Positions 47,401 to 59,061 are shown, counted from the first letter of the stretch. The stretch: DNA of 64,000 nt from Zeugodacus cucurbitae (GCF_028554725.1 NC_071670.1:19348001-19412000), one strand, 5' to 3'. A program made the numbers and translations. Notes: generated by a model not told the origin, from the letters alone.

Positions 47401-48204
47401 ATTTGGAGTCGGTACTCGGTCCGTACTTATGAATAATAAATGGAACCAGGCTTTCCAAGTGTTCCCGATTTCTATGAAAGGTCCAATGAAAAAAAACTTT
47501 GACCCAAGGCTCATTTGTAGGAATCGGAACCTATAAGCATCAAAAAGAACTTACAATAATTAGCGTTCAAATCAATTTGGGCAGAAGACAATAGTCTAAT
47601 TTAAAATTTAGACATAATGAAGTACGTGAATTAATTATAATAAACCGGAATCCCCAATTGAAGACTGTCGAATTGATATCCCGCACAAGAGCAATATTTA
47701 ATCGATCTCATGGTCCATGACCGTGGACGAAGATAACATTTCTATAGGGTTTATCAAGAGAAATATTTGGTGAAGGCAAAACAACTCAACAATCTCTTCG
47801 TTCAAAAACTGCTTGATAGTGCACTACTGTGATGGTACTCAAAGTAATGAACAGCAATTGCTGTAGTGAAATATCGCTTACTTACCGTGATTGCCTCAAA
47901 TTTAGTTACTAGCTCAAGGTGATCTTTGGATTTATCTAAAATTAGTGGGTATTCATGGTCACATTCAACTGATACCAGTTTAGGAGTCCTTAATAATAAG
48001 TTTATATACCGAACGAATTATACTCGGTTGTAAAAGAAAGGGATATCTAATGGAACATAGAAATAATGAACTATTTAGTTTGGAGTGGTGATGTGATAAA
48101 AAGTGAAATACTTTTTGTTAATAATGGTATTACTTTGCGCTTTTCTGTATCACCGGTATATCAGTGGGCTCACGGTGCACCTGATTATTGCAGTTACAGC
48201 TTGC
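47401..48204. other. Noncoding region
   Basis: No gene supported. Confidence 0.35.
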
Positions 48205-48315
48205 ATGAATCGTCCGGCAGCTTGAATAGGGAAGACTCTGTTCTGATTAATGAGAGATGTATGAATCGTCCGGCAGCTTGAATAGGGAAGACTCTGTTCT
48301 GATTAATGAGAGATT
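48205..48315 (+). repeat. Perfect 56-bp tandem duplication
   Basis: ATGAATCGTCCGGCAGCTTG begins at 48205 and again at 48261. The unit of 56 bp is repeated essentially without change, so the duplication is recent. No gene is supported around it. Confidence 0.9.
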
Positions 48316-48474
48316 TGTGTCATTTGGAATTTGTTGGATGCTTCATTTGTATTCGTTCTTTTCAGTGGTTTCAAAGCATTTTGATTGAGATAGAACGGCA
48401 ACGGGTTGGGTTAGCAGGGAATTATAGTCTCCTGTGTATGTTAAGCTGAGACTCTAGAAAAACAAGAATGGGGT

Positions 48475-48583
48475 TGCACTCCGGGAGTGCAGGCAGAAGT
48501 GAAAACTTGAACTTATGGCGTGTTGGGCACTTTTTTGGGTGAGCATTTTTAGGTGCGCTGGCGACATGAGAAATTGTACATAA
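48475..48583 (-). repeat. Fragment shared with the TTAA foldback element
   Basis: The reverse complement of about 38165-38275: GGGTGAGCATTTTTAGGTGC and GAAAACTTGA are shared. A shorter relative is at 50309-50360. Confidence 0.65.
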
Positions 48584-49635
48584 TCAAGTAAGGAAAGGCT
48601 AAGTTCGGGTGTAACCGAACATTTTATACTCTCGCAATTTATTTATTTAACTTTATTTATATTATATAATACACAATTTAACCACATATTCGTCATATAT
48701 ATTGTATAAAGTCCATTGAAAGTTGGAAACCATAATATTAGGTTAGAAGCACCGAGGTCCTCGTGTTCGATATATGGGGCCTTAAAAACCTATGGTCCGA
48801 TTTCGGCGATTTTTAGAATGGGGCTGCCACGCTATAAACATAGTATTTGTGCAAAGTTCTGCACCGATATCTTCACTAGTGCTTACTTTATATGTATATT
48901 GTAAAGTAAACGATTCAGATCGTCTTCAAAGTTCTGGTATATAGGAAGTAGGCGTGGTTGTGATGCGATTTGGCCTATTTTCACAACATATCATACATTT
49001 TCCATTTTGTAAAAAAATCTGAGTGCAGCTCTCATCTGCCATTTCTTATGTGAAATTTAGTGTTTCTAACGTTTTTCGTTAGTGAGTTAACCCACTTTTA
49101 GTCATTTTCAACCTAACCTTTGTATGCGAGGTGGGCGTGGTTATCATCCGATTTCTTTCATTTTTGAACTGTATTAAGAAGTGGCAAATTGTCAAAATCG
49201 GACCATGACTTTTCAAGGCCCCTGATATCGAACATGAAGAACTCAGTGCCTAAGGGTAATTTAACACCGAAAATATCTCAGATATTTTAATGTAATTCAT
49301 TCCCTCTGAATTTTTTTCTTATAACAGTTACTCTCTGTACCTGAAATGGTAAAAATCGGGTCATAACTTCCCCCAGATCCCATATACCTAATTATAAGTA
49401 ATATTAATTTAAGTGAGCGTATAGTCTTCGATACATTGTATCTTGGTGGTGAAAACGAGTGAAATCGGTTTAGGAATTACCTCAGTCCCCATATACTATT
49501 TACGGTAATATTCGTTATTCTATTGAACTTTATGCTGAATATATGGGTCGAATTGTGTTGTCTTTATAAAATTACATCAATAAATTGCGAGAGTATAAAA
49601 TGTTCGGTTACATCCGAACTTAGCCCTTCCTTACT
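48584..49635. repeat. ACAAGTAAGG repeat family, copy I (two left arms head to head)
   Basis: The left side begins CAAGTAAGGAAAGGCTAAG in plus orientation. The right side ends with the reversed start (GCGAGAGTATAAAATGTTCG ... CTTAGCCCTTCCTTACT). The switch is near 49190. The left half is the 'CATATTCGTC' sub-type and the right half is the sub-type of copies B and K. It interrupts copy 2 of the secreted-protein pseudogene. Confidence 0.85.
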
Positions 49636-49985
49636 GGTTTTGTGTAACTTTTGTCTAACATAAGCTTCTTGGTCGGCATTATGACAGCCAACGAAAACAT
49701 CCGATGCCAATGAAATAATTTTATTTTGATAACTATTCAAAATTGTATTGTTGTATTCGTTGACAGCAATATTTGTAAACATAAGTCTTGTCCCTTACGG
49801 ACATACAGATTGCGCATATTCTTTAGTAACAAATCTAGATTCAATCACGTTCAATTCTTCTTGTATTAAAATGGTTCCATATCCGTGATGACGAGCAGCA
49901 GTTGTAATAATGTATACAAAATATAGTAACACTAAAGTATACAAAAGCATTACAACAATGTTTTACTAATTCTATTAACACTTTA
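49636..49985 (-). pseudogene. Unknown small secreted-protein gene, broken copy 2
   Basis: Nearly identical to 42940-43265. It keeps the region missing in copy 1 (TRLMFTNIAVNEYNNTILNS) but has a stop at the position of CPEG. The C-terminal part after KLHKT is cut off by repeat copy I. Not functional as it stands. The intact parent gene, if any, is outside the window. Confidence 0.55.
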
Positions 49986-50102
49986 GATTTGTTTTTTTTT
50001 ACACAATACCATAGCAGCAACACAAGTCAAATGAAATATTTAAATAAATAAATCTTCCGTTTAATATTAATTTATAAAATAAATATAAAAAACTCTCAAT
50101 CT

Positions 50103-50345
50103 CGTCTGTCGCGAGGGCACGAACGAATGCCCATGCAAAGACTACGTATAGCATGCAGCGCTCTCGCATACTTATACACTCTGAGTATACATATATGTAG
50201 GTATGTAATCACGTCTGTCGCGAGAGCACGAACGAATGTCCATGCAAAGAGCGCGTATAGTATACATATATTATAAGAATACACGCGGAGTATATCTGTG
50301 TAAAATCTCATCTGTCGCGAGAACGGCTGAAAATGCTCACCCACA
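50103..50345 (+). repeat. Tandem repeat, ~100-bp units (2.4 copies)
   Basis: CTGTCGCGAG-GCACGAACGAATG-CCATGCAAAG starts units at 50103, 50212 and 50309. The units are 109, 97 and about 37 bp long. The last unit runs into CGGCTGAAAATGCTCACCCA, which links the array to the repeat at 38165-38275. Confidence 0.8.
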
Positions 50346-50579
50346 AAAGTGTTTTCACTTCAAAAATTGAATATAAGGAGAGTTTTCCCTAAATGAGTAA
50401 CGGAGGCAATTAAATATCTTTCCAAACAGTCTTCACAAGTTGCTTCATTTAGGGTCCTCGGAACTATTTAAGGACATGGAATGTAAAACTTACCTACGCA
50501 AAAAAGTTTATATCATATAGCCAAATTACAATGCAGAAGTGGCAGTGACAGGGACAGCAGCAGTGATCAACTATTAAGT
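50346..50579. other. Noncoding stretch
   Basis: Nothing supported. Confidence 0.35.
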
Positions 50580-51066
50580 GCTGAACACATAGACGACGAC
50601 AAGCGACGGGCGACATCTGTCAAATATTAAAATACACGCGTTCTTATGGGCACAGTTTTTTAGACAACAGCACGACTTGAAAAGGGTTGAAGTCTTCACT
50701 GTCGCCAAATTAGAAATGTTTCTAATTTTTCCGACGCTGTAGAGCTGCCACTAATATGCGAAATGTAAATTTATTCAAAGTTCTCAACAAGTATGACGTT
50801 ATTTTGCCAGCAAAAGCGTAAAATATCTTTTATATATGATTTATAATAACAATCGATTATTTAAAACAAATAAATCGACATATTTTTACATTTTTTGCAG
50901 AAAAAATTTCACTTTAAACTAAATATGTAAATTTTATTGAAGTGGAAGGTGAAAGGGTACGACAACAATGAAATTGCTTTTGATATGTCGCTGCCGTCTT
51001 CAAAAGAGACATTTGTAATCAGCCGTCTCTACGTCGTGCCGCGTCGTCGTCTTTGTGTTCAGACCT
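50580..51066. mobile_element. ~485-bp inverted-repeat element
   Basis: Left CTGAACACATAGACGACGAC and the reverse of the right end, CTGAACACAAAGACGACGAC, match with one mismatch, and the match extends further inward. No convincing target duplication was found. No coding content. Confidence 0.6.
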
Positions 51067-51848
51067 TTAAGCAGAGATAAAGAGATGTACAACTCTCATA
51101 TCACTGGAAGTGAGAGCGCAATATTAAACGTCAAAACCACCTAAACTTTGACAGTTTGTCGAGATGAGGAGGTTTTGACGTTTCGCAATTTGGAAACTGG
51201 AAAGGCCAGATTGAAATGTTGCCAAAAAAATAATGCGACGGAGACATTTTTAGCCGCCTTGCAAGATTACTAATAAGAACTTAAAACAATAAATATAAAT
51301 GAAAACGCGTAATTTAAAAGTGGTTTAAGAATATTTTTGTAAATTGCAGCATCGAGAAACTAATTTTTCATGGAAAATTGTAAAAGAAATTGATTTATTT
51401 TCAGTTGACACTTAATAATTAAACTTATTTATTACTGAAACTTCGAAAAGCGGCTATTTTAATATACCATTTTATCGCTAAATGAAATTGAAATAAGTTA
51501 TTTTATATTAAACATTCAGTATATAATAATTTTTAACCATAATAAATGTTGGGTATTTTAATTTAAATGACCAAAAATTAGTATTTTGTCTGATCTGGTA
51601 ATAATGCAAAATGTTATAAAAAACGCAAATTTTGAGGCGCTCTCACACTGGAATAAGTTGGACATCCCTTTATCCCTGCCTTTAAGTGTGTTAAAATGTC
51701 CTCTAAGCATACGCAACAGTGTTGCAACATTTTCTTAGCTGGACAAATACTCAAATCCTCAATTTTTTATCCCTTTGTTTCGAGCTATGCATTACGTCTT
51801 ATTAAATCAATTAATTAATTTTGAAAGTAAAAACAACAAAAATATATA
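51067..51848. other. Noncoding region
   Basis: GTTTTGACG/CGTCAAAAC motifs form a short inverted pair near 51130-51183. No gene. Confidence 0.35.
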
Positions 51849-52383
51849 CAGTGCAACTTCCACAACTCGAACTTCTATAAGTCGAAGATCGCCATAACTC
51901 GAACTTTTGAATTGGCAATAGCGCTTAGAAATCAAATTTCTACAAATTTCCTTCCATAACTCGAACTGCTTTAACTCGACGTTCTCTATAACCCGAAATC
52001 TTAAATTGGCAATAGAAGTAAAATTTCATACAAATATAATACAAATATTACAATCCTACTATCAAGGAACAATTTTAAAGGAGTCCCTATATTCGTATGG
52101 AGGCGAACAAAAAATATGATATTACACTTATAGATTTCATAAATCGTGTAACAAAGGCATGATATACAGACGTCAAGAGCCAAACAATAGCAAAGTACAA
52201 CAAACAAAATTACAGAATACACGTTTTAATGTATTTATATAAAACTTGTTGCGAAGTAAATAACTTAAACTGTGGGTAAATCTATATTTTACAGCTTTTT
52301 GAAAAATTTATCCTTTAATGAAAATTCTATAAGTTGAAGTTTTTTTGTGGATTATGGTGATTCGAGTTAGAGAAGAACCACTG
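51849..52383. mobile_element. 535-bp Tc1-type MITE (same family as 46421)
   Basis: Left CAGTGCAACTTCCACAACTC; the right ends ...GATTCGAGTTAGAGAAG-AACCACTG; TA on both sides. The interior is closely similar to 58644-59061 (for example ATGGAGGCGAACAAAAA). Confidence 0.8.
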
Positions 52384-53179
52384 TATTTGTGTTGTTCTTT
52401 TTGTCAATAATTTGTCCTTTGAGTTGCTTTCACCATTGAGAACTGCCTAAATTTGCGAAACAAACTTGGTAGCACTAACTCGCGATAGAATTTTTAATGA
52501 GGTATCCGCATAATCTCTTGCACGGATTCTACTGGATAACTTTGTTTTTGCTGAGCAGCGCCCAAAGCCGGCGAGTAGAGAAGTTACCAATCGATTACAG
52601 CTAATGATGCAGTAAGCAGTAAACAGTAAATGTAACGAAAATATATTCATGAACTCCAAAAAATTAGTAAAATTTGACCTCAGGTTGATGCCTACTGCCA
52701 GTGCGTCTAGGTGAGAGCTACCACTAAAATACATTAATTCTAAAATAACAGCTGATAACTGGCACTGCCACTGCTGCATAGTAATTTGGCTGTTTTCTAT
52801 CGGAAAATGTGGAATTTTTATCGCTACAGCTCTATTAGGTCGGCTTAGGCAGCCTCACTCCACATATTTTTTTCAAACTTTCTGCAATTTTTTACTTATT
52901 TCAGTTTTATTTGTGTGTTAGGTTTTTTCAATCTGACATTTTGTAGTGAAAAGCAGAGGATTCGAATAGATTATATACACCTCCGTGACGAGATTAATAA
53001 GTGTCATATTTGGCGAAATCTTGCTAAACATGGTATTAGTTTACAATGTTCTACGTTGTAACGTTGGTTATTGGTCCACATTTTTATTAAACTTTATTTT
53101 ATAAATATAAAAAAACAAAGATTAGTAGTTTAAAAAATGATGCAATATCAATCTACTAGTATTTTCATTGCAAGCATTC
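52384..53179. repeat. Noncoding; diverged repeat at 52462-52610
   Basis: The piece 52462-52610 (AACTTGGTAGCAC, CGATAGAATTTTTAATGAGG, GCAGCGCCCAAAG) is repeated at 53510-53690. No gene is recognised. Confidence 0.5.
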
Positions 53180-53690
53180 GGGTAGTGATGTATTAGCTGT
53201 CATCGATTGGCTAACTGCTATAGACAAGCCAATCGAACAAACTTTCCAAATTTTCATACGAACTGGCAGCACTGAAATCGAATTGTCTATACTTGGTCGC
53301 ACTGAACTCTTCTACCACCGTCCATGTCTTACCTTTTCTGCAACAAATTTAATTTATATTAAAGTTTTTTATTCAATACAAAAATACTACGATTTATCTT
53401 CGCCTGCCAAGTTCAATTTCGAATTTGTGTATAACAATTTTAATTACTTTGACAGTAATTTGCCCTTTGAGCCGTCCACAATAGTAAAATGGTTCTAAAA
53501 TGTGTAAAAAAAAACTTGGTAGCACCCAGCAATCGGCGATAGAATTTTTAATGAGGTATTCGCATACTCCCCTGCACGGATTCAACTAGATAACTTTGTT
53601 GTTGCTTTCACATGCAAAATTTTTCATAGGCAAGCAGCGCCCAAAGATAGCGAGCAGAGAAGTGAACAATCGATGGCAGCTATTATAAAT
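53180..53690. mobile_element. Probable ~510-bp inverted-repeat element
   Basis: AGCTGTCATCGATTGG at the left and its inverted match CAATCGATGGCAGCT at the right bound the stretch. Its right part is shared with 52462-52610. The frame at 53283-53498 has no recognisable family. Confidence 0.5.
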
Positions 53691-53727
53691 CTTCGCAAAC
53701 TATGAATCAATAATACATTTCCGGATA

Positions 53728-55710
53728 CTTATACTATGTTTACATTTAACGTGATTATCTCCATTTACGAGCTTAACTCGATAATCTGTAATTAAGAAAC
53801 GAGATTTCTCATACGAAATTCCTCTCTTGATAATCCGAGATTATAAAACTATCTCGTTTTATACAACAAGCAAGAATGATAGAAGACAAGATTACGACAG
53901 GCTGAGCGTTCACGACCAACGAATGGGAATAGGCAACAGAAGAATTGTCAAATTGAAAACGGAAATGTGAAACATAGTGAACCAAATTGAATAATGTGCA
54001 GATAAAATATCACAATGAACGTAATTCTTAAAATCTTCATTTATAAAATGATCTAATATCATGCATATTTATAATTAAAATTTAAATTTTTGGTTACAAA
54101 AAGTTCGCCATTTTGCCAACTTTTTTGTTGGTTGGAAAAGTGAGAAAAAAATCTTTATAAACGACTTTTGTACTTTTGTTGTTTAATTCAGCCATTGCGG
54201 ACTTCTTTTTCAAATTAATACATTTTTCACTTAAAATTTTAAATAATAATTAAGCACAAGCCTTGACTTCAGCTCTTTGTTTTGGTTTTATTGTTTTGTA
54301 CCACCGTGCAATTTTGTTTTGCTCGCGTGTTCGTGGTCGTGAAACTTGTCACTCAATAGGAACTCAAAACTCAAAATAACTAACTTTAAACGCCTGTCGT
54401 AATCTTGTCTTCTATCATTCTTGTACAACTAGATTGTCGGTGTTATTCCTAGCTTTATCGATAATATTGCGAAGAAGAGGAGAAATGTCAAATGAAAATG
54501 TAAACAACAAGTAAGGAAGGGCTAAGTTCGGGTGTAACCGAACATTTTATACTCTCGCAATTTATTTATATTATTATATATATATTCGTCATATATATTG
54601 TATAAAGTCCATTGAAAGTTGGAAACCATAATATTAGGGTAGAAGCACCGAGGTCCTCGTGTTTGATATATGGGGCCTTAAACACCTATGGTCCGATTTC
54701 GGCGATTTTTAGAATGGGGCTGCCACACTATTAACATAGTATTTATGCAAAGTTCTGCACCGATATCTTCACTAGTGCTTACTTTATTTATTGTAAAGTA
54801 AACGATTTAGATCGTCTTCAAAGTTCTGGTATATAGGAAGTAGGCGTGGCTGTGAAGCGATTTGTCCTATTTTCACCACATATCATTGGGATGTAAGGAA
54901 ACTATTACAAACCAAGTTTCATTGAATTCGGTCGAGTAGTTCTTGAGATATGGTTTTTGCCCATTTTCCATTTTGTAAAAAAATCTGAGTGCAGCTCTCA
55001 TCTGCCATTTCTTATGTGAAATTTAGTGTTTCTGACGTTTTTCATTAGTGAGATAACCCACTTTTAGTAATTTTCAACCTAACCTTTGTATGGGAGGTGG
55101 GCGTAGTTATTATCCGATTTCAACTATTTTCATGATGTATGGTGACGTACATAATAGAACCAACTGCAGAAAGATTGGTTTATATACCTTAATTGGTTTG
55201 CGAGATATATACAAATAACCGATTTGGGGGCGGGGCCACACCCACTTCCCCAAAAAAGTTACATCCAAATATGCCCCTTCCAAATGCGATCCTTCATACT
55301 AAATTTTATTTCAATAGCTTTATTTATGGCTTAGTTATGACACTTTATGTGTTTTCGGTTTTCGCCATTTTGTGGGCGTGGTAGTGGTCCGATTACGCCC
55401 ATTTTCGAACTTAACCTTCTTATGGTGCCAAGAAATACGTGTTCCAAGTTTCATTAAGATATCTCAATTTTTACTTAAGTTACAGCTTGCACGGACGGAC
55501 AGACGGACATCCGTTTTGTGGACAAAACTATAATAATCTCGTAGCAACTTTGTTGCGAGAGTATAAAAATGGCCGACAGCGAGAGAAAGATGTGTAATAC
55601 AACAACAAATACAACACATTTGACAATTAATAATCTCATTTGGCTATATGTAAACGGTTAGATTATTGAACGAGATTATTTTCATATATAAACATACTAC
55701 TAGATCTTGT
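53728..55710. mobile_element. Foldback-like element with a nested repeat copy
   Basis: Outer ends (ACTATGTTTACATTTAACG at the left, reversed AGTATGTTTATATATGAAA at the right) and inner blocks are inverted. AAGAATGATAGAAGACAAG plus ATTACGACAGGC at 53871 recur reversed at 54390-54420. AATCTCG/CGAGATT motifs recur in both arms. The 1.06-kb repeat copy J is inserted at 54507-55566. No protein. Confidence 0.5.
54507..55566 (+). repeat. ACAAGTAAGG repeat family, copy J (near full length)
   Basis: Complete left end with TTCGG-GTGTAA-CCGAA hairpin and complete right end TTGTTGCGAGAGTATAA. It is the same sub-type as copy G and the left half of copy I. Confidence 0.9.
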
Positions 55711-56305
55711 GCAAACCTCAAACAACCTAAACAGTCAGAAATCGATTATTGACAGATTGTAAGTTGCTCGTTTGAACGAAATGAGTAATACCTAAGTTGC
55801 CGATACGAACAACAAAATGCCCATATATGAACTCAGCCATACCTAAGATTGTAACCCACACATGAGTTCCACAATTTGTGAATCAATGGTTGCCACATCA
55901 CAACTGGTAAAAAATGAAAAAGCTTGTGCTTACAGCGCGACATTATTCATGTCTTAATATATATAATGTTAATATTTTAATTATTCTCTCAATTGGTATT
56001 ATTCTACATAATGTTAATAAAGGTTTTGAATAAATATATTTAATAAAGCAAAAGTTTGCTAGTTTTATGCAACCCTGCTCCATGTTCAAATGTTCATCGT
56101 TTTTGTGTGGAACACATTATGGTTAACGTCGTTTCTAGCGTAGGCACGACAAATGCAGTTCGTGTGGTGCGGTGCGTTAAATGCGGGTAGATCACAAATC
56201 CAAACATTTGTTTGCGAATGTTGATGCCAGAATGTAAGCACGATATTGCGATAAGGCGTGTATTTCGACGTCATCGCATCGCACGAAAACTCGTTTGATT
56301 TGAAA
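55711..56305. other. Upstream region of MADF-BESS gene 2
   Basis: Noncoding, with a GC-richer stretch at 56090-56280 that probably includes the promoter and leader. No clear TATA box or initiator. Confidence 0.35.
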
Positions 56306-58201
56306 ATGGAAATTCTAATTTCGGAAATTAAAAAGAGAGGTGTTCTGTGGAATAGAAGCCATTGTGGTTACAAAGACAGGCGAAGTGCTGAAAAAGAATG
56401 GAGCGAAGTTGCAAAAAAAGTTGGAATTCCAAGTAAGTAAAAATCCTGAATTATTTTATATTATTTATTGTAAGCAATGTTTGTTTATAATTAAACAATG
56501 TTGCATATTTATATTTTAGTAACTGAATTTATTTAAAAATTAAAATTTGAAGCACAGGTTTTTTAAGTCCCCTTGTTGGGAATGGCTTTATTAGGCATGT
56601 TCTTTTTCTTTTGGAGCGATATCCAAAGGGCAGTGCACTATACTCCAGAGCAGGAATATATAAAAATACTATTGATCGGAATTATAGTTTTTAAAATATT
56701 CGTCTTTAAAAGTTCAATTTTTTCTATAAGTAAGACATGGTATTTCACACATTTTAACGCAATTTTTTCAAATTTTTCACTTCACATATTGAAAATTACA
56801 CTATTCACATTCAATTTAATTCAAATTCTAAATTTTTTAAGCAAAAATCACTTAGCACACTAATAGCTGAAACGGTTTCTGTGTTTACAATTATGTGGAA
56901 ACCGAACGTTGCCACATGGTAGAAACCACAGATAATGGATTTTTCAATGACTGCGTTTTATTTACTTGCATATCATAATTTTTTGTCGTAGAACTTTCTT
57001 CTGCATCAAGTATGTATATAAAAAAGCTTTGCAGGGATGTCTGAATTTTTTTTTTCGCGTAGAACTCTTTACATCATTGGGAGCCTTCGGCCGCACTTTA
57101 AAAAAATAACCCTGGTCGAGCCAAAACCAAGGGTGTCCGAAGTTTTTTCGCGTAGAATTCCTTTCTACACTGGCGGCCTTCGGCTGCGCTTCAAAAAAAT
57201 TACCCTGGTCGAGCAAAAACCAGGAGTGTCCGAAGTTTTTTCGCGTAGAATTCCTTTCTGCACTGGCGGACTTCGGCCGCGCTTCAAAAAAATTAGGCTC
57301 GTCGAACCAAAACAGGGGGTGTCCGAAGTTTGTTTTGTGTAGAACTCCTTTCTCCACAGGGGGCCTTCGGCCGTGTTAAATAAAATAAGAGGAGTTTTGA
57401 CAAAAAAGAGGAATTTTCGCAAAAAGAGGAATTTATGGATGAATTTATATAGGGTATCTACAATGTGGCAGCGCCCGTTTTCCGTATAAGCCGAATATAT
57501 CGAAAACTAGGCGTCTGCGGTAGTAATCGGAATTGTGCCCTATACTCATTGAAGCAACAGATGACTTCGATATCCTAACTGAAAAAATGTATGTATACTT
57601 TTGTTTTTCCATATTTTCAGAAGAGGATGCTAAAAAGAAGTGGCGAAATTTGCGAGACCAGTTCAGTAAAGAATTGAAGAAGGTTCCCAAATTGAAATCA
57701 GAGGCTTCACAAAACCAATCAGCAATATATACTGGAAAATGGCGGTATTTCAAAAGCCTGCTTTTTCTTAAAGATGCCCTGACCCCAAGAGAAACATATG
57801 GAAATTTGTCGATGTTGTTGGAAGATTCAACTACTGCAACTGAAGCAGATAAAGAAGTGTCAAATGACGAAGCAAACGATATCGGACTAACCATCGCTGA
57901 AATACAATCTTGCACCAAGTTTTCGCCTGTTCGTCCAAAGAGAAAAAGAATTCACCAAGATGTAAATGACGTGGAGGCTAAACTTCTAGATATTAAAACC
58001 AAAAAGCATGCTTTGTTCGAAGCAGTAGAAGACGAAAATTCACTTTTTTTGAGGTCACTGCATCCATTTATGAAAAAATTAGATCCGATTCGACAGCTTC
58101 GGGTAAGGACTAAATTTCAAGACATATTATTAGAGGAAATGGAAGCAGCTCAAAGTCAACAAATCTACGCATCTTCCGCGACTATGTCAGCAATTTATTA
58201 G
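56306..58201 (+). CDS. MADF-BESS domain protein 2 (two exons)
   Basis: Exons 56306-56432 and 57621-58201 join in phase 1 to 235 residues. Start ATG at 56306 (GAAAATGGA). Donor AAGTAAGTAAA; acceptor TTTTTCCATATTTTCAG. MADF domain: residues 1-95 (MEILISEIKKRGVLWNRSH, EKEWSEVAKKVGI, KEDAKKKWRNLRDQFSKELK, GKWRYFKSLLFLKD). Basic RPKRKR patch (possible NLS) and a BESS motif at about 180-215 (ENSLFLRSLHPFMKKLDPI). The family binds DNA through MADF and protein partners through BESS. The exon-2 frame is open further upstream, but the strong acceptor supports splicing. The intron carries a minisatellite-bearing element. AATAAA at 58211-58216. A Harbinger transposase relic faces it at 59150. Confidence 0.85.
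56870..57490 (+). mobile_element. Inverted-repeat element with internal minisatellite
   Basis: The left end, GTGTTTACAATTATGTGG then GTTGCCACATGGTAGA, is inverted relative to the right end, TCTACAATGTGGCAGC. Inside, 57047-57376 is a tandem array of about 94-bp units (3.5 copies) with the marks TCGCGTAGAA, CTTCGGCCGC and GTGTCCGAAG. Units 2 and 3 are very similar. It lies wholly in the intron of MADF-BESS gene 2. A shorter relative is at 40546-40892. Confidence 0.7.
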
Positions 58202-58216
58202 CAAAAATTAAATAAA

Positions 58217-58643
58217 TGTTTTAAAAACTGAAATATTTTTTTTTTTTAATAACCTAAAAATAAGAAAAAGCATCTCTGAAAGGTTGTTGAAAAAGTTAGA
58301 AAAAGAAAGTTTGGAATTCGTCAAAAATTAACCTATATTTATATATCGCACATCTTTTTATGCTGTAACGTTTCTATTTACGATTTCTCAATATTCTTTA
58401 TTTTAATAAACTGTTTTTTTTTTTGTGCTGACTGCCCAAAATCGTGACCGTGTCTATGTTGGACATGGTGTAACAGTTCGTTTTGAGGGCATTGATTATT
58501 GCTTATTTTTATTTTGTATTTTTGGAAGCATAAGAATATTTTATAGTCTTACAATCTGGGGGAATGAAAGGCCAATAAGTATTTTTATGTATTGGCAGAC
58601 TTTATATGAAACAACCAGATCACAGAAGATTTCTTTAAATATA
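58217..58643. other. Noncoding 3' flank of MADF-BESS gene 2
   Basis: AT-rich, nothing supported. Confidence 0.35.
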
Positions 58644-59061
58644 CAGTGGAACTTCCATAACTCGGAGTTCTCCATAACTCGAACTTTTGAAGTGGCAATA
58701 GAAATTTCCTTCCATAAATCGAACTTTTTGGTCAGGGCATAATACAAAATTTAAAATTTTTCTATCGAGGTAGAATTTTAGAAGAATCCCTCTATATTTT
58801 ATGGAGGCGAACAAAAAGGATGATATAACACTTATGAATTGCATAAATCATGTAACAAAGGCATGGAATACAAACGTTAAGAGCCAAACTATTGCAAACT
58901 GCAACAAACAAAATTCAGAATACATGTTTTAAAAAAATTTACATAAAATTTTAGGCGAAGTAAATAAATAAAACTGGGTATAAATCTATATTTACCAGCT
59001 TTTTGAAAAATTATATTTTTTAATAAAAATTCTGGTGATTCGAGTTAGAGAACTTCCACTG
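58644..59061. mobile_element. 418-bp Tc1-type MITE (same family as 46421 and 51849)
   Basis: CAGTGGAACTTCCATAACTC at the left and AGAACTTCCACTG at the right, with TA on both sides. The interior is like 51849-52383. Confidence 0.85.

Noticed and set aside
57037..57422. Overlapping repetitive frames on both strands (e.g. 'RRIPFYTGGLRLRFKKITLVE') as a repeat protein
   Set aside because: They are the 94-bp minisatellite read in frame; they stay open only because of unit length and lie inside an intron.
58217..58643. Possible continuation of MADF-BESS gene 2 downstream
   Set aside because: The BESS motif and stop complete the protein, and AATAAA follows within 20 bp.
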